This document shows, in pieces, positions 52,078-62,653 of a stretch of 64,000 nt of DNA. The stretch is taken from NCBI GenBank assembly GCA_025330725.1, contig JAIWND010000041.1, positions 1 through 64,000 of the forward strand. Reading direction: 5' to 3'. How positions within the stretch are numbered: position 1 is the stretch's first letter; every line of letters begins with the position of its first letter. This DNA is from Chlamydoabsidia padenii (Eukaryota > Mucoromycota > Mucoromycetes > Mucorales > Cunninghamellaceae). The notes beneath the pieces were generated by a model. That model did no database searches and was not told where the DNA came from. It saw only the letters and a program-made list of their open reading frames with translations. The translations under genes were made by a program, and so were the position numbers.

Positions 52078-52300
52078 TAATGAAAACATTGCTCGACTCT
52101 TGATCTTTGATCATAATGCCAAAAAGGATGCTCGGAATATACATGATCAGGTCCCTTTTGATTTGGTCCCTGAACAAGATAACCTGAAATGGAAAGGTAT
52201 CTTTGTAGATATAGACTCTGCTGTAAGCATAATTCTCCCCTCCCATTCTTCAATCAATACACTAACTTTGTTGTTGTTGTATAGCCTCCCATTGGTCAGC

Positions 52301-52332
<32 letters not shown>

Positions 52333-52892
52333 CGACATCCACTTTTCTTAAAACAACATGATCCAAACAAGAAACGCCGTGGACGACCTTTGAAAAGTGA
52401 AATTGAAAGCAAACGAGCAGCTTATCGACCCATTCACAAAATAGACTTGGCGACTTTTGATGTAGGGTCCTTTTTGATTGATATTTTTAATAGTATCCGC
52501 AAAAACTCTGATAATACGTAAGTTGATATACCAAATCGAGGGATCAAGATACTAACACTTTCTCCTAGACATCGTGTTTACTCTGAATTGTTTGAAGAAC
52601 TACCTAATCGTGAAGACTATGCTGATTATTACAAGGTGATCAAGAACCCGGTATCTCTTGGCATGGTGGAAGTAAGTAACTAGATGATAATGTTGATTTG
52701 TATTAACCCGATTATATTAGGATAAAATGCGGGCAAATGCTTACAGATCAGTACAAGAATGGTTTAACGATCTCGTCCTGGTGTTTGAAAATGCAATGAC
52801 ATACAATGAAAATGGATCGCGTATATACAAGGATGGGAAACTTTTACTGGTAGGGTTTTGTCATTTGTGAAATCAAAATAGGTCTACTAACT

Positions 52893-52933
<41 letters not shown>

Positions 52934-53784
52934 TATTCAGCGAATGGTTTATCGATTAAAGGAAAAACTTCTCTTTGACTATGGTGTGCCTGAATCTCAA
53001 GAAGCAGAATTGATGGCCCTGGGTTTGACTAATCGACCCTTTGATCTGTCAGGATTACGAACCAAACGCTCGGCTGCAACTCGATCTACAACAACAACAA
53101 CAACAACATCGATTGAACAACCAACGGCGTTTAGATCTCCTGGTGCTAATTTCCATTCAGATATAAACCAACAACAGACAATACAACCACATCAACTCCC
53201 ACAACACTTTTTCCACCTCCAACAACAACAACAACCACAGCAACCATCACTTCATCATCATCATCAGCCTGTACCCATTCAACCTCAATACCAGCAGCAG
53301 ATACGACCTCATGATCGGTATTTGAAAGATCAACGACAGACTATTGCTCCCTTCCCAATGCTCTTTACAGCAACAAATCCTGGCGTTTTCAATACTCAAC
53401 CCATGACACCACCACCACCACCCGGGATGATGATGATGATGAATGGAAACCAGACAACAACCCCAACCCCACCTATTCTACAACAGCATCAACCTCCAGT
53501 CCAACCTACTACTTGTTCATCATTACCATCATCCCCAGCCACTATACCAAATGGAACACCTCCTCATCAAGCATACTTTAATATGATGGCTGCACAACAA
53601 CTAAATCATCCTCCTGCAGTGGTTGCCAAAGATATTCAAACACCACCTCCACCTCCACCACCATATAATCAACAACAACAACAACACCAACAAGTCAACA
53701 CTGAATTTATGGAGCTTATTAATAAGGATCCCGATCAAGGTAATGTATACAGTTGCCCATTAACAGTTTTAAAAACTAGACGTT

Positions 53785-53832
<48 letters not shown>

Positions 53833-54206
53833 ATCTAGTGCGGTTATTGGATAGTGTATCATTGACATCGGGCGATAAAACATTCTCTATGCATCTGGAT
53901 GGAAAACAGGTTGGACATAGTATTGTGATTCCGGCGCATGTAGGGTCTGTACAATTGACACCCAAATTACCAATGGCAATGGACAAGGAACTTGGACGTG
54001 TGACAATACAAGTGATTCATAACACCAGTAATTTGACACCTCAACAACAACAAGATCAACAACAGTCAACTTGTCGCTCTTGGATGACTGGTCTCGCTCG
54101 TGGTATGAATGTCTTTAAACTAATAATCATGATTAATGCCACCACTGCTAATCATCCGGACTATAGAACTCAGACATATCATATATTTGTAAATTATATC
54201 TCTTGA
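50770..54206 (+). CDS. bromodomain-ankyrin-bromodomain chromatin protein (RSC4-like)
   Basis: Twelve exons close in frame: 50770-50847, 50918-51045, 51109-51211, 51265-51393, 51469-51655, 51718-51978, 52077-52222, 52285-52517, 52569-52671, 52721-52849, 52941-53739, 53839-54206 (887 aa). Bromodomain 1 shows FLKLPSRKLYEDYYQVIKNP and MIANAKKYNLEESQVYQDA. Two or more ankyrin repeats follow (WGPLHAACYYGLMEICKVLL, ATPLGWAAYG). An RRGRPLKSE AT-hook-like basic patch precedes bromodomain 2 (FEELPNREDYADYYKVIKNP, FENAMTYNENGSRIY). A Gln/Pro/His-rich linker of about 250 residues and a conserved C-terminal beta-rich domain end the protein. The layout suggests an acetyl-lysine reader of a SWI/SNF-RSC-type remodelling complex; the RSC4 likeness is inference. 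Introns hold TA, CT and poly-T repeats. Confidence 0.85.
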
Positions 54207-54854
54207 TCAATGTCAATACCATATATATATATATATAATAGATCACACCTCCCTCCACTTTAACTTTATACACATTGGAAATAAAGTATTCGGCTTTTGG
54301 CAGGATAACTTGTCGAATAAATGAAAGATGAAATGTCAGTTTGTATTCTCTGGAAGAAGATATGTGTTTTTATTCCAACAGAGTACCTTCACACCTCAGG
54401 GGACAAAATTCATGTATATTCAAGACTCACAAAGTACTATGACCAAAAAAGAAGCTGTGCTAATGCACCAGTTATTAGTGTTGCTGTTACTGTTGTTGTC
54501 GAGAAAGCTGGTTATTCCTCCATAAAGTTTTGGTACAACCTTCTTGCAATATGAAAAATTCTCATAATCAAAGAAAAGGTAGCAATAAATGAATTAGGAA
54601 ATATAAGCATCCAGCATCACCTACAGACCAAAAAGGTGCCAATGTCGTTTGCATGACCAAGACGGGTCGGGGTTTATATTTTGCATGAATCACAAAAGCT
54701 GACATTTCGCGTAATGGGATAGTTTACCAGGGTGCTTTGCGGAAAAAAAAAGGTCGTTTGAAAAATCAGGACAATTTGGAAAACGGTTTGGACCGATATC
54801 GTAGTAAATGTCAAGAGTTATGCCCCATTGCTTTTTTTTTGCTAAAAAGCTTGC
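54207..54854. other. intergenic, no gene resolved
   Basis: After the 3' flank of the bromodomain gene there are short plus-strand open stretches near 54321-54554 in two frames. They show no family likeness. Probably decayed element DNA preceding the gag relic. Confidence 0.35.
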
Positions 54855-55331
54855 TTGAACTGTCGTCATTGGGATATACCAGTACCTATACGTCCTGATG
54901 TCGGTGATTTGATTCCCATTGAACAACTTGCTGACAGCATTGATGACTCGTCTTCGCAAGATACCGACGTCTTTTTTAATGGTCACATGTACATTGATGA
55001 CATTTACCTCGACGACACTGACGAGCAACTGATCGAAGCGATCTGTCTGGCGGTGGAACATGCTGGTGGATATAGTTACACCAAAAAAAAAGTCTCAAGT
55101 CGCTCGAGTGGTGACCATAATGCCATAAAAGTGGAGAATTTGCTAGAAGACATGAACTACTACTTCAAGATGACAAAGATTCCTCGTCAAGATCGTCTAT
55201 ATTTTGCCGTCATCTTGTTGGGACCGAAGGCCAAAGTGTGGTGGAGAAGATTAAACAATGATAGTTCTGCTGATGTACCGGAGGATTGGGAAGAGTTGCA
55301 TGCTGCGGTAAGGGTTACGACTACACTGTGA
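54855..55331 (+). pseudogene. retrotransposon gag-like relic
   Basis: A 158-codon frame whose second half, VENLLEDMNYYFKMTKIPRQ then LYFAVILLGPKAKVWWRRLN and DVPEDWEELHAAV, matches the capsid-type gag domain common to Ty3/gypsy-like elements. An acidic first half (DDSSSQDTDVFFNGHMYIDD) precedes it. No protease, reverse transcriptase or LTR accompanies it. The frame ends just after the domain, so it is a fragment, and MULE-2 begins about 250 bp downstream. Confidence 0.65.
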
Positions 55332-55583
55332 TAACACAATATGAAAGTAAAGTATACTAAGTTGTTTTATTGTATTAATAGAAAGTCAAAAAAATTATGC
55401 AACTGATGTGGATGCCTGGGTATGTGGCTGCCCATCCTGTTTTATCAAGCGCTTTTTGTTATGCAAACATTTGGTGAGGAGACATAGGGTTGGTACTATG
55501 GCCATCGGAAGATACTACATCAAAAGATCCCAACACGCACCATATATCACATTAATTGAATATTAGTTTTATTAATTAATTTA

Positions 55584-55666
55584 GGTTAAGACTTGGCGCA
55601 CCGGTTGCTTTGCACCGGTAGCGGTCTTTTAATTAATTTTTGTCCCAAGCGTGGTTTAAAATGTTT
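55584..55666. repeat. MULE-2 left terminal inverted repeat
   Basis: 83 bp, the exact reverse complement of 59363-59445. It contains GCACCGGT twice, flanking GCTTT, and TTAATTAA; it probably includes transposase binding sites. Confidence 0.95.
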
Positions 55667-55752
55667 GTAGCGCACCGTCAGTAATAAAAATTTTACTTCA
55701 GGCACTTTTTCTTCTCTTCTTTCTTTCTCTTGATTCTTTTAGTTTTACTTAC

Positions 55753-57139
55753 TTGACCCTCTTTATTTTTACTTGGATGACAGAACCTGCAACATTATTA
55801 CGAATGGAAGTTGGCATGGAGTTTGTGGATGTGGAAGCCATGAATTGTCATCGACTGGACTACAGCAAACAAGAAAACATTTCTATTGTCACAAAACGAA
55901 GCGATTACAAAAAGGGATTTGTTGTATGGATGTGCAAGCACGGCGACAGGTATCGATCAGCAAAAGGTGCGAAAACTCTTGTTGACGATGACGATTCTTC
56001 CAATAGTAACAATAGCGACAAAAATGGTGGCAGTAATGGTGACAGCAACAACCTAAATCAAGCTGAATCAGGCAAACATTCTGGTACTCCTGGCCGTGCA
56101 ATGAAAACTTATCGTCTGGGCTGTCCGTATCTGATTAACCTCAACCTTCGAAAAGCGGATGCCAAGAAGGAAAAAGCTGAACATTGGGCAATCACTTCTC
56201 TCAATAACAACCATAATCATCCCATTGCAAGCTGTCTCTCAACCTATGCAAGAAATCGTAAACCTAATGAAGAAGAATACCAACATATCGTAGGACTCCT
56301 GGCTTCTCGGGCTTCAAATCAAGTTGTGATTAGTAATGTCAAGGTAGTTTATGGTGACAAACTGAATCTGATTCCCAAGGACGTATCCAATGCGCGGTAT
56401 CGATTGTCTGGTGTTACGACGAATCCAATGGCTCGATCGGTATTCAACTTCATCAACAATCTCGAAGCAGCCAACTATGACGTGCGATGGGCTGTTAATG
56501 ATCGAAACGAATTGGCTTACTTATTTTTTACGCATGACACCTGCATCAATCAAGCTAGGCGATTCTCCGAAGTTGTTATCATGGATGCCACTTACAAGAC
56601 AAATCGCAACAAGCTTCCTTTGATCAATATGGTGGGGGTGGATAACGTATGTCGCGGTAAATCTGACTCTCTTATGACTTTTGCCATTGCTGGGGGCTGG
56701 ATTTTTGGTGAAACCACTGATGCTTACACTTGGATATTGAAACAACTGGAATCCTCTGTCTTCCCACTTGGATCCAACTGGCGACCTCAAGTCTTTGTAA
56801 CTGATCAAGAGCATGCTTTGATGAATGGGATTGATACTGTATTTCCTGAATCTGCCACACTCCTCTGCCATATCCATCTAATGCGTAACTTCACTCTAAA
56901 GTTGGAAAAAAGATTCAAGGACGATCTGAAATGGGAAGAAACGAAGGTGGAGCTCAACAAGATCATACACAGCCGCGATGAACAATACTTCGAAAATCAC
57001 CTCAATCTTTTCTATGGTTTGGTCGATGAACACACTGAAGATAAAGGCGTCTATGCTAGAAGTTACATGGAATCGTAAGTACAAGAAAGAACAAAAAAGG
57101 TGATGGTGGTGAAGTGTTATATACATACTAATACCTTTG

Positions 57140-57183
<44 letters not shown>

Positions 57184-57421
57184 TTTGTCTTATATTAGAA
57201 AACTTGCAATCAAGGAAAAGTGGGTAGGTGCCTTCGCCAACAAATGGATGCATCTGGGTAACCGCTCAACCAATCGGGTCGAAGGTGCGCACTCTGCTCT
57301 AAAGAAAATTCTGCTGCATTCTGGTGGTGCTTTTGATACGGCATTCCAAAGCGTGGACAAGTGGTTTAAAGGGATGGCAAGTTTTAAAAAGTTGACTCCT
57401 ACTTTGACTGATTGTTGCTAA

Positions 57422-57458
<37 letters not shown>

Positions 57459-58847
57459 ATTTTTTATTTTTTTTTATCAGCACCATATCCATGATTACAG
57501 AAAAGATATAGAAACATTTGGCCAACGTGTGTCATTCCTCTCCTCTCCTTATTTGCCAATGATTCAACACCTCATCCACCGGATCTCTCACTTTGCCTTG
57601 GAGTTAATCAAAAAGGAACTTCCATTCTCTCAATCATCAATCAAATCCGACAATTGCACTTGCTCAATAAAACGAAATTACCATCTACCGTGCCGCCATC
57701 TCTTGCCAGTAGATATCAGCCCCATTGCAATCAGCTTGATTGATCGCCGCTGGTTCCTCAAAGAAGAAGGTAAGGACAGAGTTGATCAGTGAAGATACAT
57801 TAACACTCTCATTTTGACTATTTGCAATGATATTATATAGATTACGGCATTCTACTAGATGGTGAACTTCAACGGACCGAACTTGAACGAATGGCCAAGG
57901 AAACTGTCTCGATCAATACCACCAAAAGAAACGAAGTTGAACTAAACTTTGATCAGTTGCTGGCAAAAATCGATATGAAACGGAATGGTGCCCAAACCCA
58001 ACTTCTTGCTATGGCGATTGAACAACTCAAACCAATTGTTGATCTCTTAAATACCAACTTGGAAGATATCAAGCCCCCTCCTCTGAACGCTCCTTTGAAA
58101 GGTCGACAACCAAACACCAAGCGAACGGCCATCAAGTTGGAAATAGAACAAGAGAACGACAAGAAAAAGGCAAAAGTGGAAGAGAAAAGGTATGTTTAGA
58201 AGTATCATCACTGATGGTGATCGGCAATGCACTTACTTTTTTTTTTGTGGGGTAGACGTAAGGCCAATGCTAAGCTGCTATCGAAGTCTGGTGTCCCTCT
58301 CTCCGTGGTCTGCTCGTCTGTCAAGATCTCTATGGTGTCTGACGTTTGGGATCCCAAGAAAGATGGTAATTGTGGTTTTCGGTGTCTTGCTCTTTCCATG
58401 TACGGCGATGAAGACGAATATGGTCGGGTAAAAGAAGAAATGTTGACTCAACTGGTGGAAAAACAAAGTACTTACCTGACATGCAAATGGATCACGGAAG
58501 ATGAATTGGCGAAGATGAATCGGGTTTTGGTACATCGTGGACCTTGTGGTGTCGCGTTATGGTTCGAAGATCCTGTCATGTCCCAACTCGCCGCCGATAC
58601 CTTCATTCAACCTGTGGAATACCATGGTCCTCAGGGATCTACCCTCTACCTCCCTCTCATCAAGCATACCAAGTATAACAAATCTCGCCCAATTGTATTA
58701 AATTTATGGGACTCGCACATATACTTGATCACCATGAAAAGGGGGGCAAACTATGGGTACTCCAGAATCAACTTACAATACGGTGCTATTTGTGAAGAAC
58801 TACAACTCCCTAATCAATCGGCATCATACTCTTCATCTGATCCTTAA
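55753..58847 (+). CDS. MULE transposase fused to OTU cysteine protease
   Basis: Five exons close in frame: 55753-57074, 57199-57376, 57481-57769, 57841-58189, 58256-58847 (909 aa; an alternative start is the ATG at 55780). Domains in order: FAR1/FHY3-type zinc DNA-binding region (KGFVVWMCKHGDRYR, LGCPYLINLN, NNHNHP, about residues 50-160); MULE catalytic core with Asp in VVIMDATYKTNRNK (about 277), Asp in QVFVTDQEHALMNG (about 350) and probable Glu in TNRVEGAHSALKK (about 467); SWIM zinc finger CTCSIKRNYHLPCRHLL (about 557-573); a basic linker; and an OTU-type protease domain with DGNCGFRCLALSMYG (catalytic Cys about 751) and NLWDSHIYLI (catalytic His about 866). Intron 2 has a GC donor (ATG|GCAAGT) and intron 1 holds an A42 run. 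Transposition function is from family knowledge; protease activity on ubiquitin is inference. Confidence 0.9.
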
Positions 58848-59362
58848 CTATTCTCTACTATATGTAGCTCTTGATCCCATCCCTTTTAACATCAATGTCC
58901 CTTCTCTTCTCTTACATTACTGTTTTTTTTTTCTTCCCCTTCTCTTCTCTCCCCCAATTCTTTTACTTTACTCTTCCTTTTATCCATCTTCTTTTACTTC
59001 TTATAGGTTTTATAATATACTTTGTTAAATTTGTATCTAACTTTGTCTTTGTATTTTGATTTAGGATATGATTGGTGTCGCTCAATTCTCAATTGAAATC
59101 TTACTGCCTGTGGCCCACTTTGGATATCCTAGATAGTTACTGATTAGAATACTGGCATTATACATTCCTAGATAGCTATTAATTAGAATACCAGTATTAT
59201 ATATGATACAAATAAACTTTTTTTCTTAAAAAAAGCCCATGTGTATTACAAATAAAAAAATAAAAAACCCTTTTTTGAACTGATGCTATGCAGTAGGTGG
59301 ATGTTAGTACTGTTCCTATCATATCTCTTTTTTTTTTAATCAGTGATGCCTCTCACATTAAG

Positions 59363-59445
59363 AAACATTTTAAACCACGCTTGGGACAAAAATTAATTAA
59401 AAGACCGCTACCGGTGCAAAGCAACCGGTGCGCCAAGTCTTAACC
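59363..59445. repeat. MULE-2 right terminal inverted repeat
   Basis: Exact 83-bp inverted copy of 55584-55666. It lies about 515 bp after the stop codon of the transposase gene. Confidence 0.95.
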
Positions 59446-59479
59446 TAATTTAATAAGAAGGATTTTTATTGACGGTGTT

Positions 59480-60220
59480 TAGAATAAAGTACTAAGCTAA
59501 TCTAAACTAGGAGAGGAGGTAAATATAAGGAAGGGGAGGAGTTGTTCAAATAAGTCATGAATATCTGGAGTAATGGAAGAGAGATCAAAAGGAGCTTGAT
59601 GGATAATGTGGGACCAATGATGTTTCCCGATGACTTGTAGGATGCAACCGCATAGAAGCCAATGATGAGAATCCTTGGGGATAATGATGTTGAATAGATA
59701 TTGGTGTATCGAGTGTTGGGTGAGGAGATACGTTGGATCGTAATGGTCGAAAACGGATATCCATATAGGTCAGATTCGCGGGCATGGGATAAGGAAGTGG
59801 TCTAGTGTTTCGTCTTGAGTTGAGCAGAGTAAACATGTTGCTGAGTATGGTTCCCGGATTTTAGCCAATGTTTGTTGATAGTGTAGCTTCTTGTGTATGA
59901 ATCTGTACCAGAGTGTCCGTCCAATCAGTTGCAGTGGTTGTTTCCAAAAAGACTTCCCCCCGCCCTGACGAGATCGATGATGATGTTGATGCTTCTGATG
60001 TCGTCTACTTTCAATAATGACTTCGGAAGGATTTCGGGGAATAGTGCAGCCAGAGATCCCACTGTCGCCATTGTGTGAGCAAATATTGTTACCTTGTCGT
60101 TGAGGTGTCGTGCTGCCTTGGCTGGAGAAAAAGAAAGGGAAAAGCCATCGGGATTTACCCGAATTCGCTTGTATAATTTATTCAAACTAGCTCTATTACG
60201 CAAAATTTCTGCAGGAGCCT
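59480..60220 (-). pseudogene. LINE reverse-transcriptase C-terminal relic
   Basis: Minus-strand fragment of the zinc-binding tail of a non-LTR retrotransposon polymerase. Reading downward from about 59960: SFWKQPLQLIGRTLWYRFIH, KKLHYQQTLAKIREPYSATC, then LLCSTQDETLDHFLIPCPR, with the C-x2-C...H-x4-C pattern of zf-RVT. A stop (TGA) follows CPRI, after which the frame continues (DSHHWLLCGCILQVIGKHH). Truncated at its 5' side near the promoter of the acyl-CoA synthetase gene, as expected for LINE debris. Confidence 0.75.
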
Positions 60221-60301
60221 AGACTTTTTTGCATTGGTCCTCAAAAGCGGGAAATCTTTTACGATGCCTCTTTCTTTTTTTCTTTTTTTCTTTTACTCAA
60301 A

Positions 60302-61874
60302 ATGTCTACATTCTCACTCCCCGAGTTGCCTCTCTTCTCGAATGCTTTACACTATGCCAAACAAAGTGATTCAAGTATTGCCATTGATGATATCCGAATA
60401 GGAAAAGCCTATTCCTACTCTGATCTGGTCCTTGCCGTGGCTACTTTACGTGACAAATTACTGAATGGTGAAAGGTATATAAACCATTCTTCCCTACTTA
60501 ATTACTAGACAATAACTCTGGTTTTGGTAAACATAGTGACCTTGATGAAAAACGAGTTGCCATTCTTTGTCCAAGGTAAACCGTCTTTAATTATCAAAAC
60601 AACAACCAACTTTTTTTTTGAATATGTAGTGGTTTTGCATACGTAGTATGTCAGTGGGCGGTCTGGGCAGCTGGTGGTATTGCTGTGCCTTTATGTATAA
60701 GCCATCCGCTTCCTGAACAAGTCTACACCTTACAAGATTCACAATCCACCTTATTATTGGCCCATCACCCGGTATTCCAGGAACGACAAGCCGAACTGGT
60801 GAAAGAAACTGGTATTGCTGTCATGGTAGTAACTGATGATGATTTGGATCCTAAACAAGACTCATTACAGGTAAGTAAAAGTAAAAGTAGAAATAAAAGA
60901 ACTCACACTTATATATATATGTATATATATAGGCTTGTCCATTACCTACACTTTTTAACATGGATATCCATCGACGTGCATTGATTGTATATACCAGTGG
61001 CACAACAGGAAAACCAAAAGGTGCGGTCAGTACACATGAAAATATTGATGCACAAACCTCGGTTTTGGTCTCTGAATGGCGTTGGACAAGAACAGATCGA
61101 ATCTATCATATCTTACCTCTTCATCATGTACATGGTGTGATTAATGCCTTGACTTGTCCCTTGTATGCTGGTGCTACGGTGGAAATGCATGAAAAGTTTG
61201 ATGCGGCCAAGGCGTGGCAACGTTGGATTGATACAAAAGCCAAACAGTTGCCTCCTCTCACCGTGTTTATGACTGTCCCCACCGTTTATTGTAAGCTAGT
61301 TGAAAATATATATGTATAAGGGGAAAAAAGCATTCTAACCCCCTCCCCCATTCACTATAGCCAAGCTTATTGCCTACTACAAGGCGAACGATAAAAACCA
61401 ACAAGTATATTCTCAAGCATGTCAACAATTCCGATTCATGGTGTCAGGCTCAGCTAGTTTACCCACACCTTTACGGGATGCTTGGTTAACTATCAGTGGT
61501 CAAGTATTATTGGAACGATATGGAATGACAGGTAAAATAAAAATAAACATAAAAAAAAAAGGAATGCCAGCATGAAAAATGTACCCTTACTGATTTCCCT
61601 CTTTTCTCATTTAGAATTGGGTATGGCATTTAGTCAAACTTATGACGATCGGATGGAAGGCACCGTAGGTTTCCCACTTCCAGGTGTAGAAGTCCGATTG
61701 ATGGCTGAAACTCAAGAAGGTACCGGAGTGTTTGATAGAGAGGTAACTAGTACGCGTCAAGTACCCGGACAAGTCCAAGTCAAAGGTAGAAATGTTTTTT
61801 TGGAATATTGGCAACGACCTGAAGCTACAGCAAAGGAATTCACAGATGGATGGTAAGTAAATATCGATACGGAA

Positions 61875-61909
<35 letters not shown>

Positions 61910-62425
61910 TATTTGCTGATGTCTTCTTCTTTTTAGGTTTATCACTGGTGACTATGCTATGCGTGTCAAGGAAAAGGGATATTATCAAATTTTGGGTCGG
62001 GGAAGTATTGATATTCTTAAAACAGGCGGTGAAAAAGTCAGTGCATTGGAAATCGAACGTGAAATGTTATCTTGTGAATTAGGTATTCTGGACGTGGCGG
62101 TGATTGGTGTGCCTGATCCAGAATGGGGACAGTGTGTTGCTGCCGTAGTTGTCATGGAATCAAATAAGGTATTAAAAAAGGCGCCATCTCTTGGATGATG
62201 ATTTACCCTTTCTTTCTATTTTTTATAGACTCTCGACTTGGCAACCATGCGAAGTGCCCTGAAAACCAAATTGGCTGTGTATAAGGTAAAAATTAGAAAA
62301 AAGAGGGTATCTGTTTGATTAATGGTTTTTTTTAGGTACCTATGCTTCTTAAAGTGGTCGACAAACTTCCCAGGAACGCGATGAGCAAAGTGACAAAGAA
62401 GGACCTTTTGGCTTTATTCAAATAG
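60302..62425 (+). CDS. acyl-CoA synthetase, ACSF3-like (malonyl-CoA synthetase type)
   Basis: AMP-forming ligase that activates a carboxylic acid to its CoA thioester through an acyl-adenylate. About nine exons, stop at 62423-62425. Core motifs: P-loop IVYTSGTTGKPKGAVSTHEN, LPLHHVHGVINALTCPLYAG, FMVSGSASLPTPL, LERYGMTELGMAFSQ, the ITGDYAMR Asp, GRGSIDILKTGGEKVSALEI, and the C-terminal catalytic Lys in LPRNAMSKVTKKDLL. ERYGMTE and the LPLHHVHG segment favour the ACSF3 family, whose human member is mitochondrial malonate-CoA ligase. The N terminus is not strikingly presequence-like and there is no C-terminal peroxisomal SKL. A GCGGGAAATCTTTT motif lies about 50 bp before the start. Confidence 0.9.
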
Positions 62426-62653
62426 ATTAGGTTAGAATAGACAATATTGAAATTCTTTAGTCCATTCCAGAGTCATTCTCTCCACAATAATAAAAATACT
62501 TATCTTTATTACAATTCTGTTTTGTTTTTTGTTTTTTTGTTTTTTCACTTTATGAACATCATTCACATTAAGTATGACACAGAGGCGTGAGGGAAACAAA
62601 GAATAAAGTTGAGGGAAAAGATGAACTAAGGAAAGGAAATTATTTCTGGTAGG

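Larger units (their letters stand above)
55584..59445 (+). mobile_element. Mutator-like element MULE-2, apparently intact
   Basis: Bounded by 83-bp terminal inverted repeats identical at every base (55584-55666 and 59363-59445, outer end GGTTAAGACTTGGCGC). A 7-bp direct repeat TAATTTA lies immediately outside both ends (55577-55583 and 59446-59452), consistent with a target duplication, though 8-10 bp is more usual for MULEs and the site is AT-rich. Total 3862 bp with one uninterrupted coding gene. Identity of the ends and an open frame point to recent movement. Confidence 0.9.

Noticed and set aside
58278..58535. Minus-strand open frames inside MULE-2
   Set aside because: They are antisense to the OTU exon, which has intact catalytic motifs.
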